Of a DNA stretch of 64,000 bases, positions 46,401 to 59,882 are shown piece by piece. Origin of the DNA: Phoronis australis (Eukaryota > Phoronida > Phoronidae); the NCBI GenBank assembly GCA_002633005.1, contig NMRA01000923.1:34805-98804 (forward strand), given 5' to 3'. Below the pieces are notes generated by a model. The model was not told the DNA's origin, did not search any database, and saw only the letters and a program-made list of their open reading frames with translations. Position numbers and translations under genes: made by a program. How positions within the stretch are numbered: the stretch's first letter is position 1; each line of letters starts with the position of its first letter.

Positions 46401-49400
46401 ATGGTTCATAACCCTGAATATCACAAAAAAACTCTTGAACATGTGAGACATGGCACAAGACATGTGAACCAAAACCTGATGATATCTTCAAGCTAATTTC
46501 ACATCAAGCTAATTTCACCTAAATTTCCAGACCTAAGACAATGTGATCTCATCAAACAGTTTACTGTTAAACAGCCAACCTTCTTTGGTACCAACATTTT
46601 GAAACCAAGGTTTATACACATTGTAACATCAGGCAACTGTTCCACATCATAATTACATAACAACTGACTGTGAATGGGACCTCTTCAAACAACTATTCCT
46701 GCACCTTAACCATTACTAGTAGCCCAGGTCAAAGTTCAAGTCAGATTTTAAGGTCTTTAATTTCTTAGTGATACAGTTATTAATCAGGTACTTTTAGGAA
46801 TCACATATCAGAGGGTAAATATGACCACAGACGGAATGCAATTAAGAAAGTAAAAAAATTTAGGTATCAACTCAGCTAAGGGTCATGCATTACAATCTTA
46901 TCTCTTGAAAGAAAATCCAATTTCCTTTAAACTTCCAAAATTAAGATGTTGCGCGTATGCTACAAAACAGGTGTTTCAAGCTTTGCAACAAGTCAATGAA
47001 CGGAGAGTATTTTAGACTGGACCCCAAGGCATCCAACATGTCAATGGTCTGCCATGTGGTTTTACTATCAGGGGGCAGAGTACTGTGACAGCATTCAGAG
47101 TGTGGCTATAAAATGTTGAGGAAATATTTGCACCCACACAAGGGATGTGGTGAGATAACCACATCTTTATTAATAACCTAGGGGAATTCTGTAATAGTCG
47201 ACTTTTCATGACGGTGCTCTCTAGAGTAATGAGAGCACGAAAGCCTGCTTCATACCGACTCTCAATCACTACATAATTGTCCATTCATTTACCACAGTGG
47301 TTCATTCATCAAAAAATACAAGAATAAATGCCACTGTCAGCCTCTCCCATTATTTGATTAGGTGGATTCACTAATTTGCTGTAAGTTTTTGACATCAGCT
47401 GGGATTGAAATCTCCCGCAGTCAATAGGAGCTGACTTCGCACACGCGGATTCTTCTTCTCAGGGGGAAAGTATGGAGCATCAGTGGTGTCTTTCAGGTAT
47501 GGATATTTCAAGGGCTTTGTCTTTTTTGTGAGCCATTATGGCGTCAGTGGAAATTTGCAGGCATTATGATAGTAGGAAAGGTGTTAAAACGTTGTTCATG
47601 CCAGGAAGTTAAAACCTCCCATCCGCATAACATGGGACCAAATTAAATGCTTCTCCAAGTTCAAGTTTTGTACAATAGCTACTGTCAGAAAAAGTTTTGA
47701 AAAATTGCTGGCATTCACAGTTACGACAGAAGCCAATGAAAAATGAAAAAAAAAACATGTTTGACAATTACTTTTGTCCGAAATTGGCAAGATTTTAGGG
47801 GTAACTCAGAAAACTGGAATCTGAGTTGTGAGAGATTCCGACAGCACAAGATGGTTAGAGTCCAGTGAACTTAGTGCAAGTATAACACATCGGTGTCTGC
47901 AACCATGCCACCTGCACCTGTTCTCCATTAGCCAAGGAATGCACAATGACCATGGCATCATGACTCTGGACAACATACCTCCCACAAACAAGTCTGATGG
48001 TCCAATCCTTGATATGCTGGAGTGCACAGAATGGTCATGATGCAATTGTGGGCAGTTCAGGGGCTATAAACAGGGCACTGTATAAATCATTGCTTTCCAC
48101 AGATTACTGGGTCAAAAGCTACTTTCGCATTATAGCCAGAGTTAGTCCAGACTAGTTACCAGGTCCAAACATATTTTAGATCACCTTTTCCACAAGATGG
48201 GATTAAGGTTCCGCTGTCCTAACATTAAAGCTAAAAGTTAAATACATTGACATGCCAACTCCCTCCAAATACTGCCATCAGGGCAGTCTGGAATTTAGTT
48301 TAGAAAACCAGGCAATCACTTGAGAACAGGCTCATTATTCAGTTTAAAATTGTAATAGAGAAAAAAAATTAGTGCAGGGTTCTAAATCTAAATCTAAATG
48401 TGTAACACAAAAGATCCTAATAGAGTGAGAAAGTGAAAAATGTCTTCATTTTTAAGCCACTCTTGTCTGAACACCATCAGCTTAATTTGTAGGACCATAA
48501 AATTCCATCCACCTAACAAAGATGTGTGGTTTACTTAGGAATTTTGACTGTCCCACAGTAAGTCAGCTGTCTAATTGAGAGACTAGTCTCAGTCAGAGGA
48601 ACCTATCTATTGAACACAAAAGAATGGATAAAGCTTGGACTATGCACCAATATTGGTAGAAACAAAAACTTATTTATAATCCAATGCATGTTTTGTCCCT
48701 CCTAAGTACAAACTAACACATTGCTTATGATATGGTAGCTATCATGAATCACACCACAATCACAAAAATCCTTGTTGACTCATCCTGAGAAGGTGTCATG
48801 CGTGTCGTACCTGGTAATCAGGTGAGAATTATTTTAGCCAAGTTATGATGTCTACAGATTTCAGCAAGACAAATAAAGGATGCACTTCTATGTTTGTAAA
48901 TAGGATGATTGAACACACTGCATTCTTGAACCAAGAGATTTAATGGTTGCCTAAAATCACATGTCAGTGTTTGTTTAGTGTCAATGCTATGTTTACTAAT
49001 TGCTAATTTTAATGTCTAATTGTGGCACAGATAGGGGCTCTCAAGGCGGGAGTCCAGCTGCAGTGAGATAGTGTTGAGAAGGTAAACATAACTGAAATGA
49101 CCCTTACTGATTAGGAGCTAATTAATGTTAGTAAAATAAATAAACTTTCATTTGCTACAGGCAATAACTGAGTTGGAAAATTGGAAAATTGGATAAGACG
49201 GATTAAATAGTCGAGCTGCCACAAATAGTACCAACTAAAAGTAGATTATGAATCTCAAAAAACTTGGTGACAAAAACACTGTAATTCAAACTACAGTCTG
49301 AAAGTCTTCACTTTTTTCTCTAAACCCGCGGCCACGGCAGGAGATACAGGTAATGTTTGAGGGACTTTAGGGAGCTCATTCATTTTACTGCCATAATAAA

Positions 49401-51281
49401 GAAAATTATTAATTTTTAGTTTCCATAAGATCTTGTGTTGTTTCATTGTTTTGTGGAAGATTCACCACATAAAAACATCATCATGCCATTACTTCATAAG
49501 ATGGCCACTGGACAGCATCACTGCTGACCACTCCACTTTCAGTCACTTACGGTCTTCTTGAGACTTGAAACGGAAAACAAGTGAGGCTTACCACGTACCC
49601 ATACATCCAAAAAGAGGTTCAGAGGGATCGCAGAAAACACAAGACTTGTCCTTAAATTCACGTGATTAGGGTGATTACATTAAAGTAACAAAATGCCAGA
49701 TACAGTCTTCTGACATCTACATATCATAACTTTACATATATGGATCATAACTAGCCCACTTATGCAACTTACAATTTATTTCCATACATGTTCCAGGTCA
49801 GAATTTTCAAGTTGAAGCAACATATCACGAAGTGGATTGTAAACTCCCATGTACTAAGTTGTTTTAGACCCCTAAATCAAGTCAAGTGATTGATGTAAAA
49901 ACAACGGAAATTAGCAAGTGGTTAAATTAAGGATATGCCACTAGAGAACTAACAGAGAAAATAATGATAGTTTAAAAAACCACAGACATAAGACAGGTTA
50001 CCCCCAGATGTCAGAAAACAGGAGAATTTAAGTGAGACCATGTTGAGAAGAATCACTGGGATAATTGAATTAAAACATCCTGGAACCCCACATGAAGAAC
50101 ACCTTGGGTATTAAACTGCAAATTGGGGTGGATTCCAAACCAATGATCCATGTGTTTCATATTTTGTATGGCTTCAAAATCACCCTGAGCAATGTTGCTG
50201 ATTGTTTTCAATGTTGACCTAGCGAAAACCTCACAGACAGTGAGAAGTTTGATGTGTTTACAAAAGGGTAGTGCAGTATCAGCAGTTATCTCAATAAAAA
50301 ACAGTTTGTGTGAAAGGAACTGTTATCAAATGTTCAAAAAATCCACTTAAGGTGTAAGCGGACAATGCGAGGGAAACACTAGCATCTATCTTTTTGGTTT
50401 ACAGTAACTGAGCTAGACAGTTACACCTGATGAATTTAGAGCGAGATTTACAGTCTAAACTGTTCACCAAGGTTTACATCACTCTAACACCTTAAAATAT
50501 TTAATACTGGTTCACCATATGGTTATGTCATTAGACCCAATACAACCTAGGCTACCAGCAGTTTGTCCGAATGTATTTTATGGATGAACATGAAGCTGTA
50601 CATGTTTGACGAAAGGCAAGCACGCTTTTCATGCCTTTCAGATCAGCCCCACTGCCTTACTGCATTGGAGCTTTCACTGCTACGAGATGCTATTTTTGCA
50701 ATGCGTGAAGAAAAAACACCATTAAGGGTTAACCAGTCACGCACACAATATATGATGTACTCTTAGTATAAACGGAAATCGTATCAACATTTTCACAAGT
50801 GTACAAACCACTTTTAAGCATTCCCCCACCCCTAGTCCCACCTGGCTATGCACTCCCTCCCCAAAACTGCACAAGAAAACACTGACAACAAGCTCCACTA
50901 GAGGTCTGAAACTTGGCGCCAGTCTCAAGCCTCTCAAGCCTGTATAGGCATAAATAACATCACATTATTGTTCAATTATTGTGCAACGGGATTATAGTGG
51001 AATGCCATTTTGTGAAACAGTCACAGGACGAAGGCCAGTCAGGTGGATCCACTCACATTTTCCTAGGTGTCCACATTGTTCAATTTTACACTAGAAATCA
51101 ACACAAGAGTGGTGGAGTCTCCCACACTTTGTACTGACCAAGAGTTCACTAGTGCTTTTTACAACATTTTCACACAGTGTTTGTTGCCCCATTAACACAG
51201 TTTGTACACTCGTGAAAATTTCAGAATCTGCCTTTTTGATAAACAAAAACATCAAAATACTGATTGGACGACGGTACATAC
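43434..51281. other. Large intron after the SEA domain
   Basis: About 7.8 kb, AT-rich. It includes a three-copy 48-bp repeat near 43.9 kb. I see no further exon; a weak splice-like site pair near 49.57 kb would give only 6 or 13 nt and was not accepted. Confidence 0.5.
43891..44032. repeat. Three-copy 48-bp tandem repeat
   Basis: Three units of CCATTCGGTGAACCATAAAA, then TCACTAGCACATATCTTAGT and AATATCAA. The first unit is the most diverged. Confidence 0.93.
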
Positions 51282-51433
51282 CTCCCAATTCTTGTAGAGC
51301 GAACCCTTCATCACTAACACCCAAATCACCAAGGCGACCTCTCTGGACAGCATCCTTTAAAATCCCACTTACTGCATCTTTGCTATTGCCACCAACTGAC
51401 CCTAAGTCAAAAGTGACCATCACAGATCCTTTG
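51282..51433 (-). CDS. HSPG2: Perlecan exon: second half of the SEA domain
   Basis: It completes the SEA domain begun in the 53.3-kb exon (phase 2 in, phase 1 out). KGSVMVTFDLGSVGGNSKDA, then VSGILKDAVQRGRLGDLGVS and DEGFALQELG, has the strand-helix-strand order of SEA. GSVMV lies at the position where autoproteolysed SEA domains have G-SVVV, while vertebrate perlecan has a non-cleavable GWVFV there. The acceptor is TTAATTGTTTTCCAG and the donor GTATGTAC. Confidence 0.9.
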
Positions 51434-51499
51434 CTGGAAAACAATTAAGTCAATAAGCCTTTTATCCTCAACAACTTAAAAACATTTACAGTCAATCAG

Positions 51500-53130
51500 T
51501 TTTAACACCAACGGTTTAAATGTTGGAGCAGGCAAAAAAAATAGAATTGCCACTACTGGGCACCATACCAGTTGGATTTGCACGAAATTCACCAACAGCT
51601 GTGCTCTGCGGTAACAAGAACTCCAAATTTCATAAAGACCCATTATTGAACTTGGTTGATAATGAGGTATAATTACCAGTAGGAAGACCTCCAAGATTTG
51701 TACATGATTTTTCAAGCAGGGTAGACACCAAAAAACGAAAACATATTTAAAAAGGGCTACTAGGGGGTGAAGAAAGAAGACAAATCCATCTAAAACTGAG
51801 CAGGTGTCGTCACCTCCTTCATAAAAACTTATCTGCCATATTTCATGAAAATCTATTGAGAACCTTGGTAAATTTTGAGGCCTACACAAAAGAAAACCTT
51901 AATTGCCACTAGGTGACGCCACAGTAGAAGTAGTAGCCCAAACTAAACATCAGCTGTGCTCTCAATAGGAACAAACATACCAATTTTCAAGAAAATACAT
52001 CAAGGAACTTAGTGAGGCAGAAACAAAATTGGCACTAGGGGCTGCCAGAGTAGACCTGTCCAAATAAATCAATTTTAGCCCAGTACGAGCACATACACAA
52101 AATTTCATGAAGATCTGTTAAAGAAATCCTTAGATATTGAGGCAAAGACAAAAAAGAAAATGAATTGCCACAGTGGTCAGATCCTATCATAGTGATAATT
52201 TGAGCGGCTTAGCAGATAGAGAGGTGGATGACACAGACAGACTCAAAACCAATACGAGAGCAATACGAAGCGTTGAAATGCACCTCCGACTGCACCGTAT
52301 ACAGAATGCTTCTAGGGGTGTTTAATAGTACCACAGAAATGACAACAAGATGGAAAGGCATCGCCGCCTCCCAAATAAAAAACTAATTGCCACAAACATA
52401 CGGAGGCAACTACACATTATTTGGACCTGTGCAAAAAATCAACATCAGCCATGGCCTTCACATCTGCCAATTTTCATAATGATCACTTGAGCATGTTGAG
52501 GGATAGACACCAAAAAAATGGATTTAAAATATGCCACCAGATGGTGCCGAATATGCCATATTCTTCTAAAAATGGAATGGCAACACCATCGAAGCCTGTT
52601 CATGACGATCCATCAAGGAAGATAGACGCGAATGCAAAAAAATAAATTGTCAGTAGGGCGCACAGCCGTAGTTGGTTGGATTGGTCGAAAACTCACAGTC
52701 ATCTGTTGTCAACTTCATAGGCGCATAAATGTCATTGAGATCCTGCAAGGGGTTTAGAAAATACAGCAATGGATGCCAATGGACATAAGACACCCAGAGA
52801 GAGATGGCTATTACGCACCCACGTGTGTACATGTGGGTGCATCAAAAATGACCACTAGAAAGCACAGATTACATGCAATTCATGGAATTCACTTGAAACT
52901 GGAAATGTGTCATCAAAAATAGAAATCTATTTGCTAAATTTCATAAAAATCCGTCAAGGAACTTGGCAGACACAGAGGTAAATGTACACAAATATAATTG
53001 CAAATATATTAGTAATTGCCACCAGAGGTGATCAGATGGATGCAATGTCATAGTCATCTATCGCCAGCTTTATACAAGGAACACGTCTCCCAAATTTCAT
53101 ACTGATCCTACAAAAGACTAAGGAGATACA
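51500..53130. repeat. Diverged array of 100-250-bp repeat units
   Basis: The intron between the two SEA exons repeats a two-part phrase about seven times: (C)AAATTTCATGAAGATC-like words followed by AAGGAACTTAG-like words and then AATTGCCACTAGGGG-like words. Spacing is irregular and copies are well diverged. This looks like an old tandem or clustered insertion of one element and not protein-coding sequence. Confidence 0.65.
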
Positions 53131-53260
53131 GCAGTGGACGCTGGGCCAGACGTGGAGCATCTAACATGGGTGGCGACAATATATGTAGTGCATATGCACG
53201 CACACACATGCATATCGATGAGGGACTAACAACACCACGAGGTCAGCAAGGCTGTCTCAC

Positions 53261-53426
53261 CTAAATGACAACACAGTGACAGTCTGTTCACCAGGAACAT
53301 CAGCATATAGGTCCTCTATACTTTTCTTAACTTGCCCAGCTCTGTTCCTAAATTCACTGCTGCTTGTGTCGAGTAATGATGGAGTGAATGGGAAGCTGGT
53401 GACGTTTACTGTAGCACGGAAAAAAT
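53261..53426 (-). CDS. HSPG2: Perlecan exon: first half of the SEA domain
   Basis: Phase 1 in, phase 2 out. DFFRATVNVTSFPFTPSLLD, then TSSSEFRNRAGQVKKSIEDL and YADVPGEQTVTVLSF, parallels the start of the vertebrate perlecan SEA domain (FRALVNFT, SREFREVSEAV and IPGDQVVSVV). An N-glycosylation site (NVT) sits in the first strand, as in vertebrates (NFT). It joins directly to the heparan sulfate attachment exon, again the vertebrate order. The plus-strand open frame over this exon is a shadow. The acceptor is TTTTCTCTCCATTGCAG and the donor GTGAGACA. Confidence 0.93.
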
Positions 53427-53644
53427 CTGCAATGGAGAGAAAACATCAACTAGACGTGCAATTTCTGGAATTCCGACACTACCATAAAATCTGACCGATT
53501 AAGGATAGAATGTTGAGGACAAGTGAAATTTTATTTAACACTTTTTTCATAAAAAAACTTGCACCAAAGTGATATCTTACCATTTTCAAGCCCTGTACAG
53601 TATTTTGAAATACTGTGGGCATTCACGGTAATAGTCGGACATAC

Positions 53645-53735
53645 ATGTAAGGTGTCTGCATTTTGCGAACCAGTTCTCTCCACTAAATAACAGGCATCAA
53701 ACTCAGGTCTTCAAAATGTGGGCACATTTTATCCG
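53645..53735. mobile_element. Palindromic 90-bp element, copy 3 (degenerate)
   Basis: GCGAACCAGTTCTCTCCACT, then AAATAACAGGCATCAAACTC and AGGTCTTCAAAATGTGGGC. It has the same layout as copy 1 with a weaker right arm. Confidence 0.6.
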
Positions 53736-53921
53736 ACTAATGTCGACATTCACAACTTTAAACGTTTTTGAAAAACGAGTAATAGACAATTCTGACAATT
53801 ACTTCGTGGAAATGGGATTTTACTGTAAGCCCAAAATATGACGTATGTGTTGCCTTTCTAGTACCCCAAAATATAAGCCCGGGTGTACTTTCGAAAACCA
53901 GGGAAACGGAGAAGGTGCCCA

Positions 53922-54397
53922 TGACACTGACATGTACCAATATGTGTAGCTATAAGTGCCTGACTGACATGTACCAATATGTGTAGCTATGAGTGCCTGA
54001 CTGACATGTACCAATATGTGTAGCTATGAGTGCCTGACTGACATGAACCAATATGTGTAGCTATGAGTGCCTGACTGACATGGACCAATACGTGTAGCTA
54101 TGAGTGCCTGACTGATTGACATGACCAATATGTGTAGCTATGAGTGCCTGACTGACATGGACCAATATGTGTAGCTATGAGTGCCTGACTGACATGTACC
54201 AATATGTGTAGCTATGAGTACCTGACTGACATGGACCAACACGTGTAGCTATGAGTACCTGACTGATTGACATGACCAATATGTGTAGCTATGAGTGCCT
54301 GACTGACATGGACCAACACGTGTAGCTATGAGTGCCTGACTGATTGACATGACCAATATGTGTAGCTATGAGTGCCTGACTGACATGGACCAATGAG
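53922..54397. repeat. Minisatellite of 37-bp units, about 13 copies
   Basis: Units of TGACTGACATGTACCAATAT, then GTGTAGCTATGAGTGCC. A higher-order variant has TGACTGATTGACATGACCAA every few units, so the array grew by duplication of multi-unit blocks. Confidence 0.95.
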
Positions 54398-57300
54398 TGT
54401 ATAGTATACTAATACTGATACTATCACTTTTGATTTTAGAACAGTCAAGAAACTGCTGATATAAACTATGTTCTGCTTCTCATGAAGCACTGTTTATTAC
54501 TTGACACTTGCTGCCACTAATCATTTTAGGGAACCCTACAAGCCATAGTGTTTAAAATCGGCAATTTCATATCAAAAACACCAAAAAGCTAACCCGCCAG
54601 TCTGCAGCTGTCAAATTAGAACACCTGTATTTCCGCAAACACTATCTGACGATATGTTAATTAGCTGATCTCGAGTTACAAGCATTTATTGGTCGATACA
54701 TATATTACGTATATTACGTAGAATCAGGACCACCAATCACAGCATTAGTCATCCTCCATTGCATTCAGTGTAAAATGTTGACACATTAAGCTGCTGTTTT
54801 CCCCCTGGTTTGTGGTATAATACAGAATGGCGTGGCGTTGCCATTGTTTTTGACAACTCAGCACTTGAGTACAGTGTGGTTCTTTTCACTTTGCAGTGGG
54901 ACATCACAGAAGTGTAGATATGACACAAGTTTGTACATACAAGAAACTCGTGTGTTGGTAGACATGACACACTGGTGCTGGGTACATTCGTACACCACAC
55001 TTATGTCCATAGAGCTAAGAAACTTTTGTTCTTCTATTTTCTAGATTTTGGGACATTGAATTCCCGGTTGTGCTATAACTGTAGTCACTTGTCAAAGCAC
55101 TTTAATTATGGCTCAGATTCAGTAATTTTTATTGTTTCAATTGCTAACGAATGGACGATGGTGAATATATCAACAAGTATGTTTATCTGTCATATTTATT
55201 TTGTGCAGTGAATTCATTAACAGGTAACTATGTCATCCTGTGTTCCAGTACTTGCATACTAACTGGTGAACCAGATCCAAACTAGAAATTTTTGGTTATA
55301 TGGCGAGTCCTTGCCATGTGTTTGAGCACTACATGTGTATCTTTAATTTCCTGAGAAAGAAAAATTTGCTAACAGCTGCTGAGTGACCATTCCTTAAAAT
55401 GGGCATAACGTGAGTTCGTTGACCAGGAAAGGGCAAACAATAGGGGCGTGTACAAATAATGAATGGGGCTTGTGAATAATGATAATGACCAGTTCCCTAC
55501 ATTGGGCCCATATTCCTCCAGTGAAGTTAACCAATGGGTCAACAAGACAAGAATGAGAATGCTACCAAGTTTACAAGTTGCTGCCACCAAGATCCCCAGA
55601 CATTACACAACTTTCAATCTAGAAGATGAACCAAGGTATACTGTCCATAAATGCATCATATAATTTGCAAAATATCCCCCCAGGCTTATGAATAGACCAT
55701 CCAATCTGTGATGTGTCCACATGTTTAGTTTGTTATAGACAGATCAAGTAATGTTGGTCTATGGAATTAAACTCAGAGGGTCTAGTCTAGGATAAAAAAC
55801 ACATTGGTTTTTACAAGAGGAAATGCCGGAAGGCAACACCCTTTGTGGAAGTACTGTGCCAAATATTTATCAACTGACTTCTCACCAGGGTGAAAAGTGT
55901 TGCAAAATATACCAGTACATCGTTAACTTTGTGATGGATTAGCTCGCTTTTTATAGTCAAAACAAAAAGCTCCAGACAAGAAAAAACAGTTATGAGAAAA
56001 AACACCCCAAAGTTATTGTTTTTCTGGTCACTTAAAAACTTTCAACATAAAAAAAGCGAGCCAGGCTATCTACCTGACACAACTGAATGTACCAAAATAG
56101 TATAATTTTTAGCTAACTTCAAACATTAGCTAGAAACTTTCAACCAAAGACTCCTCGGTCACGCAAAGTACAGATACAGTTACAGTGGCCACAAAAAATG
56201 ACAGGACATAGACAAAATCCGACTTTCGAAATGAAATTTTAAAATTTGTTTTGCCTAAATCTTTTTTCTCAGGTGGAGTGATGTCAATCATAAGATGAAA
56301 TTGACAAGGACATCTTTGGTTATGAAATTTATATTTACACAACTACATGTAAATGTCAGAAAAGTTTCATAAGAATGAGACTTTAGTCTAACATATTATC
56401 TAAACATACACTTTTGTTAAGCAAAGCTGTTGATGCCAGATTCACCCTTATGACACCCTATTATCAGTACATATTGAAAGGATCCAATTGACAGTTCACA
56501 GAAAGAAATAAACTGTCTTGGAAACTAACCTTCAAAATGTTATCAGGTGCCACCACTTTGGTCAAACTTACTTTAAGATGTAGACCAGAACAAAAACTTC
56601 AGAACCTAATGTAATTTGGTAATGCAGTATCCACTGAGTTGAACTTTGAATGAAAAGTACCTTGACATGGACTACCACCCAATGTTAGAAACAGAAAGGA
56701 TGGAACAGGTGCACATGATTGTGAAACTAGACACACATGGGCTGAGTTGGGTTATAAGCCAGTTAACCTGTGTATGGTAAATGTCTGAATGTGTCAGGAG
56801 AGTTTGCATTCCCTCGCTGATTGTGCATACAGTATGTTCACATGTTTTTGCATTTGTTCAAAGACATTTGACTGAGCTGCTATTATTTAGACTGTAACAC
56901 TACCTCTGCCTACTACAACCACTGGGTACAACCAGGCACACGTGTAGAATGATGTGCACACTATGGTTATCCTGAAAAAATTTCCCAAAGAGCAGCTTGT
57001 CGAGAACCTACACTTGACACACAACACAGACACCAAGAAAGTCACCACTATGTTCATTCCGAGCATTTAAAACTGTGCATTTTTGGATAGCTGTCCATCT
57101 TGTGCAATGCCAGCAGAAGATGGTTTGTGTTGCTACTGAAGGGATGAACAAAATTTGTTATGATTAGAAATTAGTGTAGCAGTATAGTGAAGGCACTGTA
57201 CATAGATGATGGTATGCAAATGTACAGGTGGGGGATAGGCTACTCATCAACAGGTTTGCCATCACACTGCCACTTGCACCGAGGCAAGTTAGCCCAGACC

Positions 57301-58107
57301 CTGGTTTAATAATGGAAAACGGAAGGAATTCACTGAATCTCGACTGCATTCACAAAATTAATAAGAGATTTTGAACGGAATTTATAGAATTCAATAGCAG
57401 ATATGATAATTCTAGAATTTTTGGTTTGTAATTACGAAAATTTAAGAATATAATCCATGGAATTCCTAAATATTTTGGAAACAAATCAATCACGATGGTT
57501 TTGCAGCAAACATGTTCAAATAGTTGTTCTTTCTTCCTGAAGTTGGCGCTGTTCTTTTACCGGTTTTGAGAAACAATAAACATGGCCTACACCAAGATAT
57601 CAATAAAATGGAGCTGCAGCAAACCGTTCCCAGTCCATTTTCAAGTTATTAATCACTTAAATTTGATTATTCAAAACACGGAAAAATGGAATTTAATGTT
57701 TGCTTAAATGTATTTCTCCGTTTTTGAAAACAGAAAACCAGAATCTGCACCAAACCTAGAGACAACTCATTCTAGGAGTAAGTTGTCCAAGGGTAACTTG
57801 TACTCTAGAGGGAAAATGCATAACAGACTAACAAACTGAGACATGGGGTCCCTGTTTTACACGATTAATAAAAACAATCATCATGCACGTTGTTCTGAAG
57901 GGATTAGATGCCAAGACATGTCACCTAGTGGTTTATTTTAACTTAAAATGAATTACCGACACATAAACATTCTACTACAATACAATACAATTACTTTACA
58001 AGACACATTTTCAGTCCAGTCAAAAGCACCTCAAAAATTATCAGGTATGACTGGACTACTAAACTTGCCAACAAACTCAGTGATAACCTTCGGCCTTGAG
58101 GTTTTAC

Positions 58108-58237
58108 CTGGATATCCTGATGTGACAGCTCCATCCCCACTTGAATCACCTGAACCCAAGAATGACTCATCGTCTTGAAATGTGGATGCTAATGATTTGT
58201 CTTTTACAAGTCGTGAGGTATCTTCAAACTCAAAGTC
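58108..58237 (-). CDS. HSPG2: Perlecan exon: heparan sulfate attachment region (domain I)
   Basis: This is the most upstream perlecan exon found, phase 0 in and phase 1 out. DFEFEDTSRLVKDKSLASTF is followed by QDDESFLGSGDSSGDGAVTS and GYP. The acidic stretch and closely spaced Ser-Gly pairs (GSGDSSGD) are glycosaminoglycan attachment sites like the SGD cluster of vertebrate perlecan, which also precedes the SEA domain directly. The signal peptide must be in an upstream exon outside the recognised sequence. The acceptor is TATTTTGGTTTCAG and the donor GTAAAACC. Confidence 0.9.
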
Positions 58238-59789
58238 CTGAAACCAAAATATACTTGTTGAGATTGAAACGCAGGGTGTAATACTCAGCTCATACATGTC
58301 CACCCTCACAACGCATAAACTAAGATGGGTACCTTTTAAACACAAGTCTATGAAATAGATTTTGTTTTCACATAAAAAATCTACTTATCGTTTTTTAAAT
58401 AATGAGGTAGTTCAAAATTCACAGACCACAAACACCTGCCAGCCAATGAACAGCTTTTTGTTCATGATACGTTCAGAACACAAACAATTTAGTGGCAATA
58501 TCAACTTCCATAATTTACAGCACTATCTCTGATTCTGCGGTATTTACCCACAATGTTGCGCATCCATGAGTCCATTTCATACAACCCCTGAAATAAGTGC
58601 TGTAGGCACTGATAGCATATTGAGCACTGCTTTGGTAACATAACTACTGGGTACTACCTTGGGACATCCCGTTTACCAAAATGAATATTGGTTACCAAAA
58701 ACCGAATCATGAAATAAGGCATGTTAATATGTCTTGCTTTAAAATGCTATGGTTATATACTGTGGTCAAAATGAACCCAGGTGTTATTTTTAGATAAATA
58801 TGCCACTGGCCATTTTTGACCCCACGGTGCAGCATTTAATATAATAAAGTTAAAACAAGTAATTAGCAGAAAATTGATCGCTGAAATTCTATTGCTTTGA
58901 TGTTTTAGCTGTTGTCCAAATTGTAATGCTGATACTGAGGTATAGATTAAAAACAGAAGAAACGCAATGCTGTTACTGATTTGCACAATTTTGGTATAAG
59001 CTTCCACTTCCATTAGGCCTGTTCTGAAAATTGAAAATCTGTAATTTTTTGACTGGTTCATTTACAAGAGACAATTTCTTCTACAAGATATTGCCATCCT
59101 TGTCAAGACTCTCCCATTGTCACAGACAGGACTGATTAGTGGCCAGACATAATTCTCAATTACCTTACAATCACAATGCATATACCTTAAACTGAAATAC
59201 TGAAAGATACAAGAGTCAATGATTTTGCATCCACATGATGCAAATGCATAACATCTCGGAATAATAAAAAGGAGGGAAGACTTCAACTAATGACTAGTAA
59301 CTTCCCAAATTAAAAAGGCAATAAGGGTCACTATAGGTCAGAATCAGCCTGTCCTTCTTGTAATTAAATGTTGGGGCAAAATTTTTGTGGTGAAACTCAA
59401 TGGGACTTTCACTTTTAACCTGGTAAAATAAGTTCAGTTGGGGATTAACAACACATGGCGACCAAGCCCCCCTCCAAGCAAGCTTGAGGTCTGGAGCTTG
59501 GGCAATCTCTAGATTGGTCTATCTAATTTTTTGTAAAGCATTTCATCATGTCTGACCTTGTTTTGACAAATGACTACATGATGATCAGCATATTAAACCT
59601 TCCTTTGTAGCATTGCATATCACAATCGTAAATCAAATAGCCTAAAAAACGAGGAAATTGAACAAAACGTCATTTCAATTAAAAATTTCTTGGATCCACA
59701 GGCATGACTGTGATGTATGAACATATCCGCCACCAGAACGTTATTTCAAGTATTTGTTCTATGAGCCGTTGTGTATGAACATGTGTCCA

Positions 59790-59882
59790 GACAGGTACCA
59801 TAGTCATAGCCTAGCAGTTTTCTCCACTGAATAACAGGCATAAAACAAGTTCCCAAAATTCAGGACCATGCAAGTGACTATT
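59790..59882. mobile_element. Palindromic 90-bp element, copy 4 (degenerate)
   Basis: AGCAGTTTTCTCCACTGAAT, then AACAGGCATAAAACAAGTTC and an outer AAGTGACTATTGTCC that matches copy 1 (AAGTGACTATTGCC). The left arm is eroded. Confidence 0.6.

Larger units (their letters stand above)
53427..58107. other. Intron between the attachment-site exon and SEA
   Basis: About 4.7 kb with a palindromic element near 53.7 kb and the 37-bp minisatellite at 53.9 to 54.4 kb. No exon or RNA gene is seen in the rest. Confidence 0.55.

Noticed and set aside
49560-49600. Splice-like acceptor and donor enclosing 6 or 13 nt in the large intron after SEA.
   Set aside because: 13 nt would break frame and 6 nt is too short to support without transcripts.
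53276-53494. Plus-strand open frame opposite the SEA exon.
   Set aside because: It is a shadow of the minus-strand exon, which has SEA homology and correct splice sites.
58753-59061. Hydrophobic minus-strand frame (SIAFLLFLIYTSVSALQF) as the perlecan signal peptide.
   Set aside because: No donor in the needed phase 0 follows the hydrophobic stretch, and the frame continues into more hydrophobic sequence.
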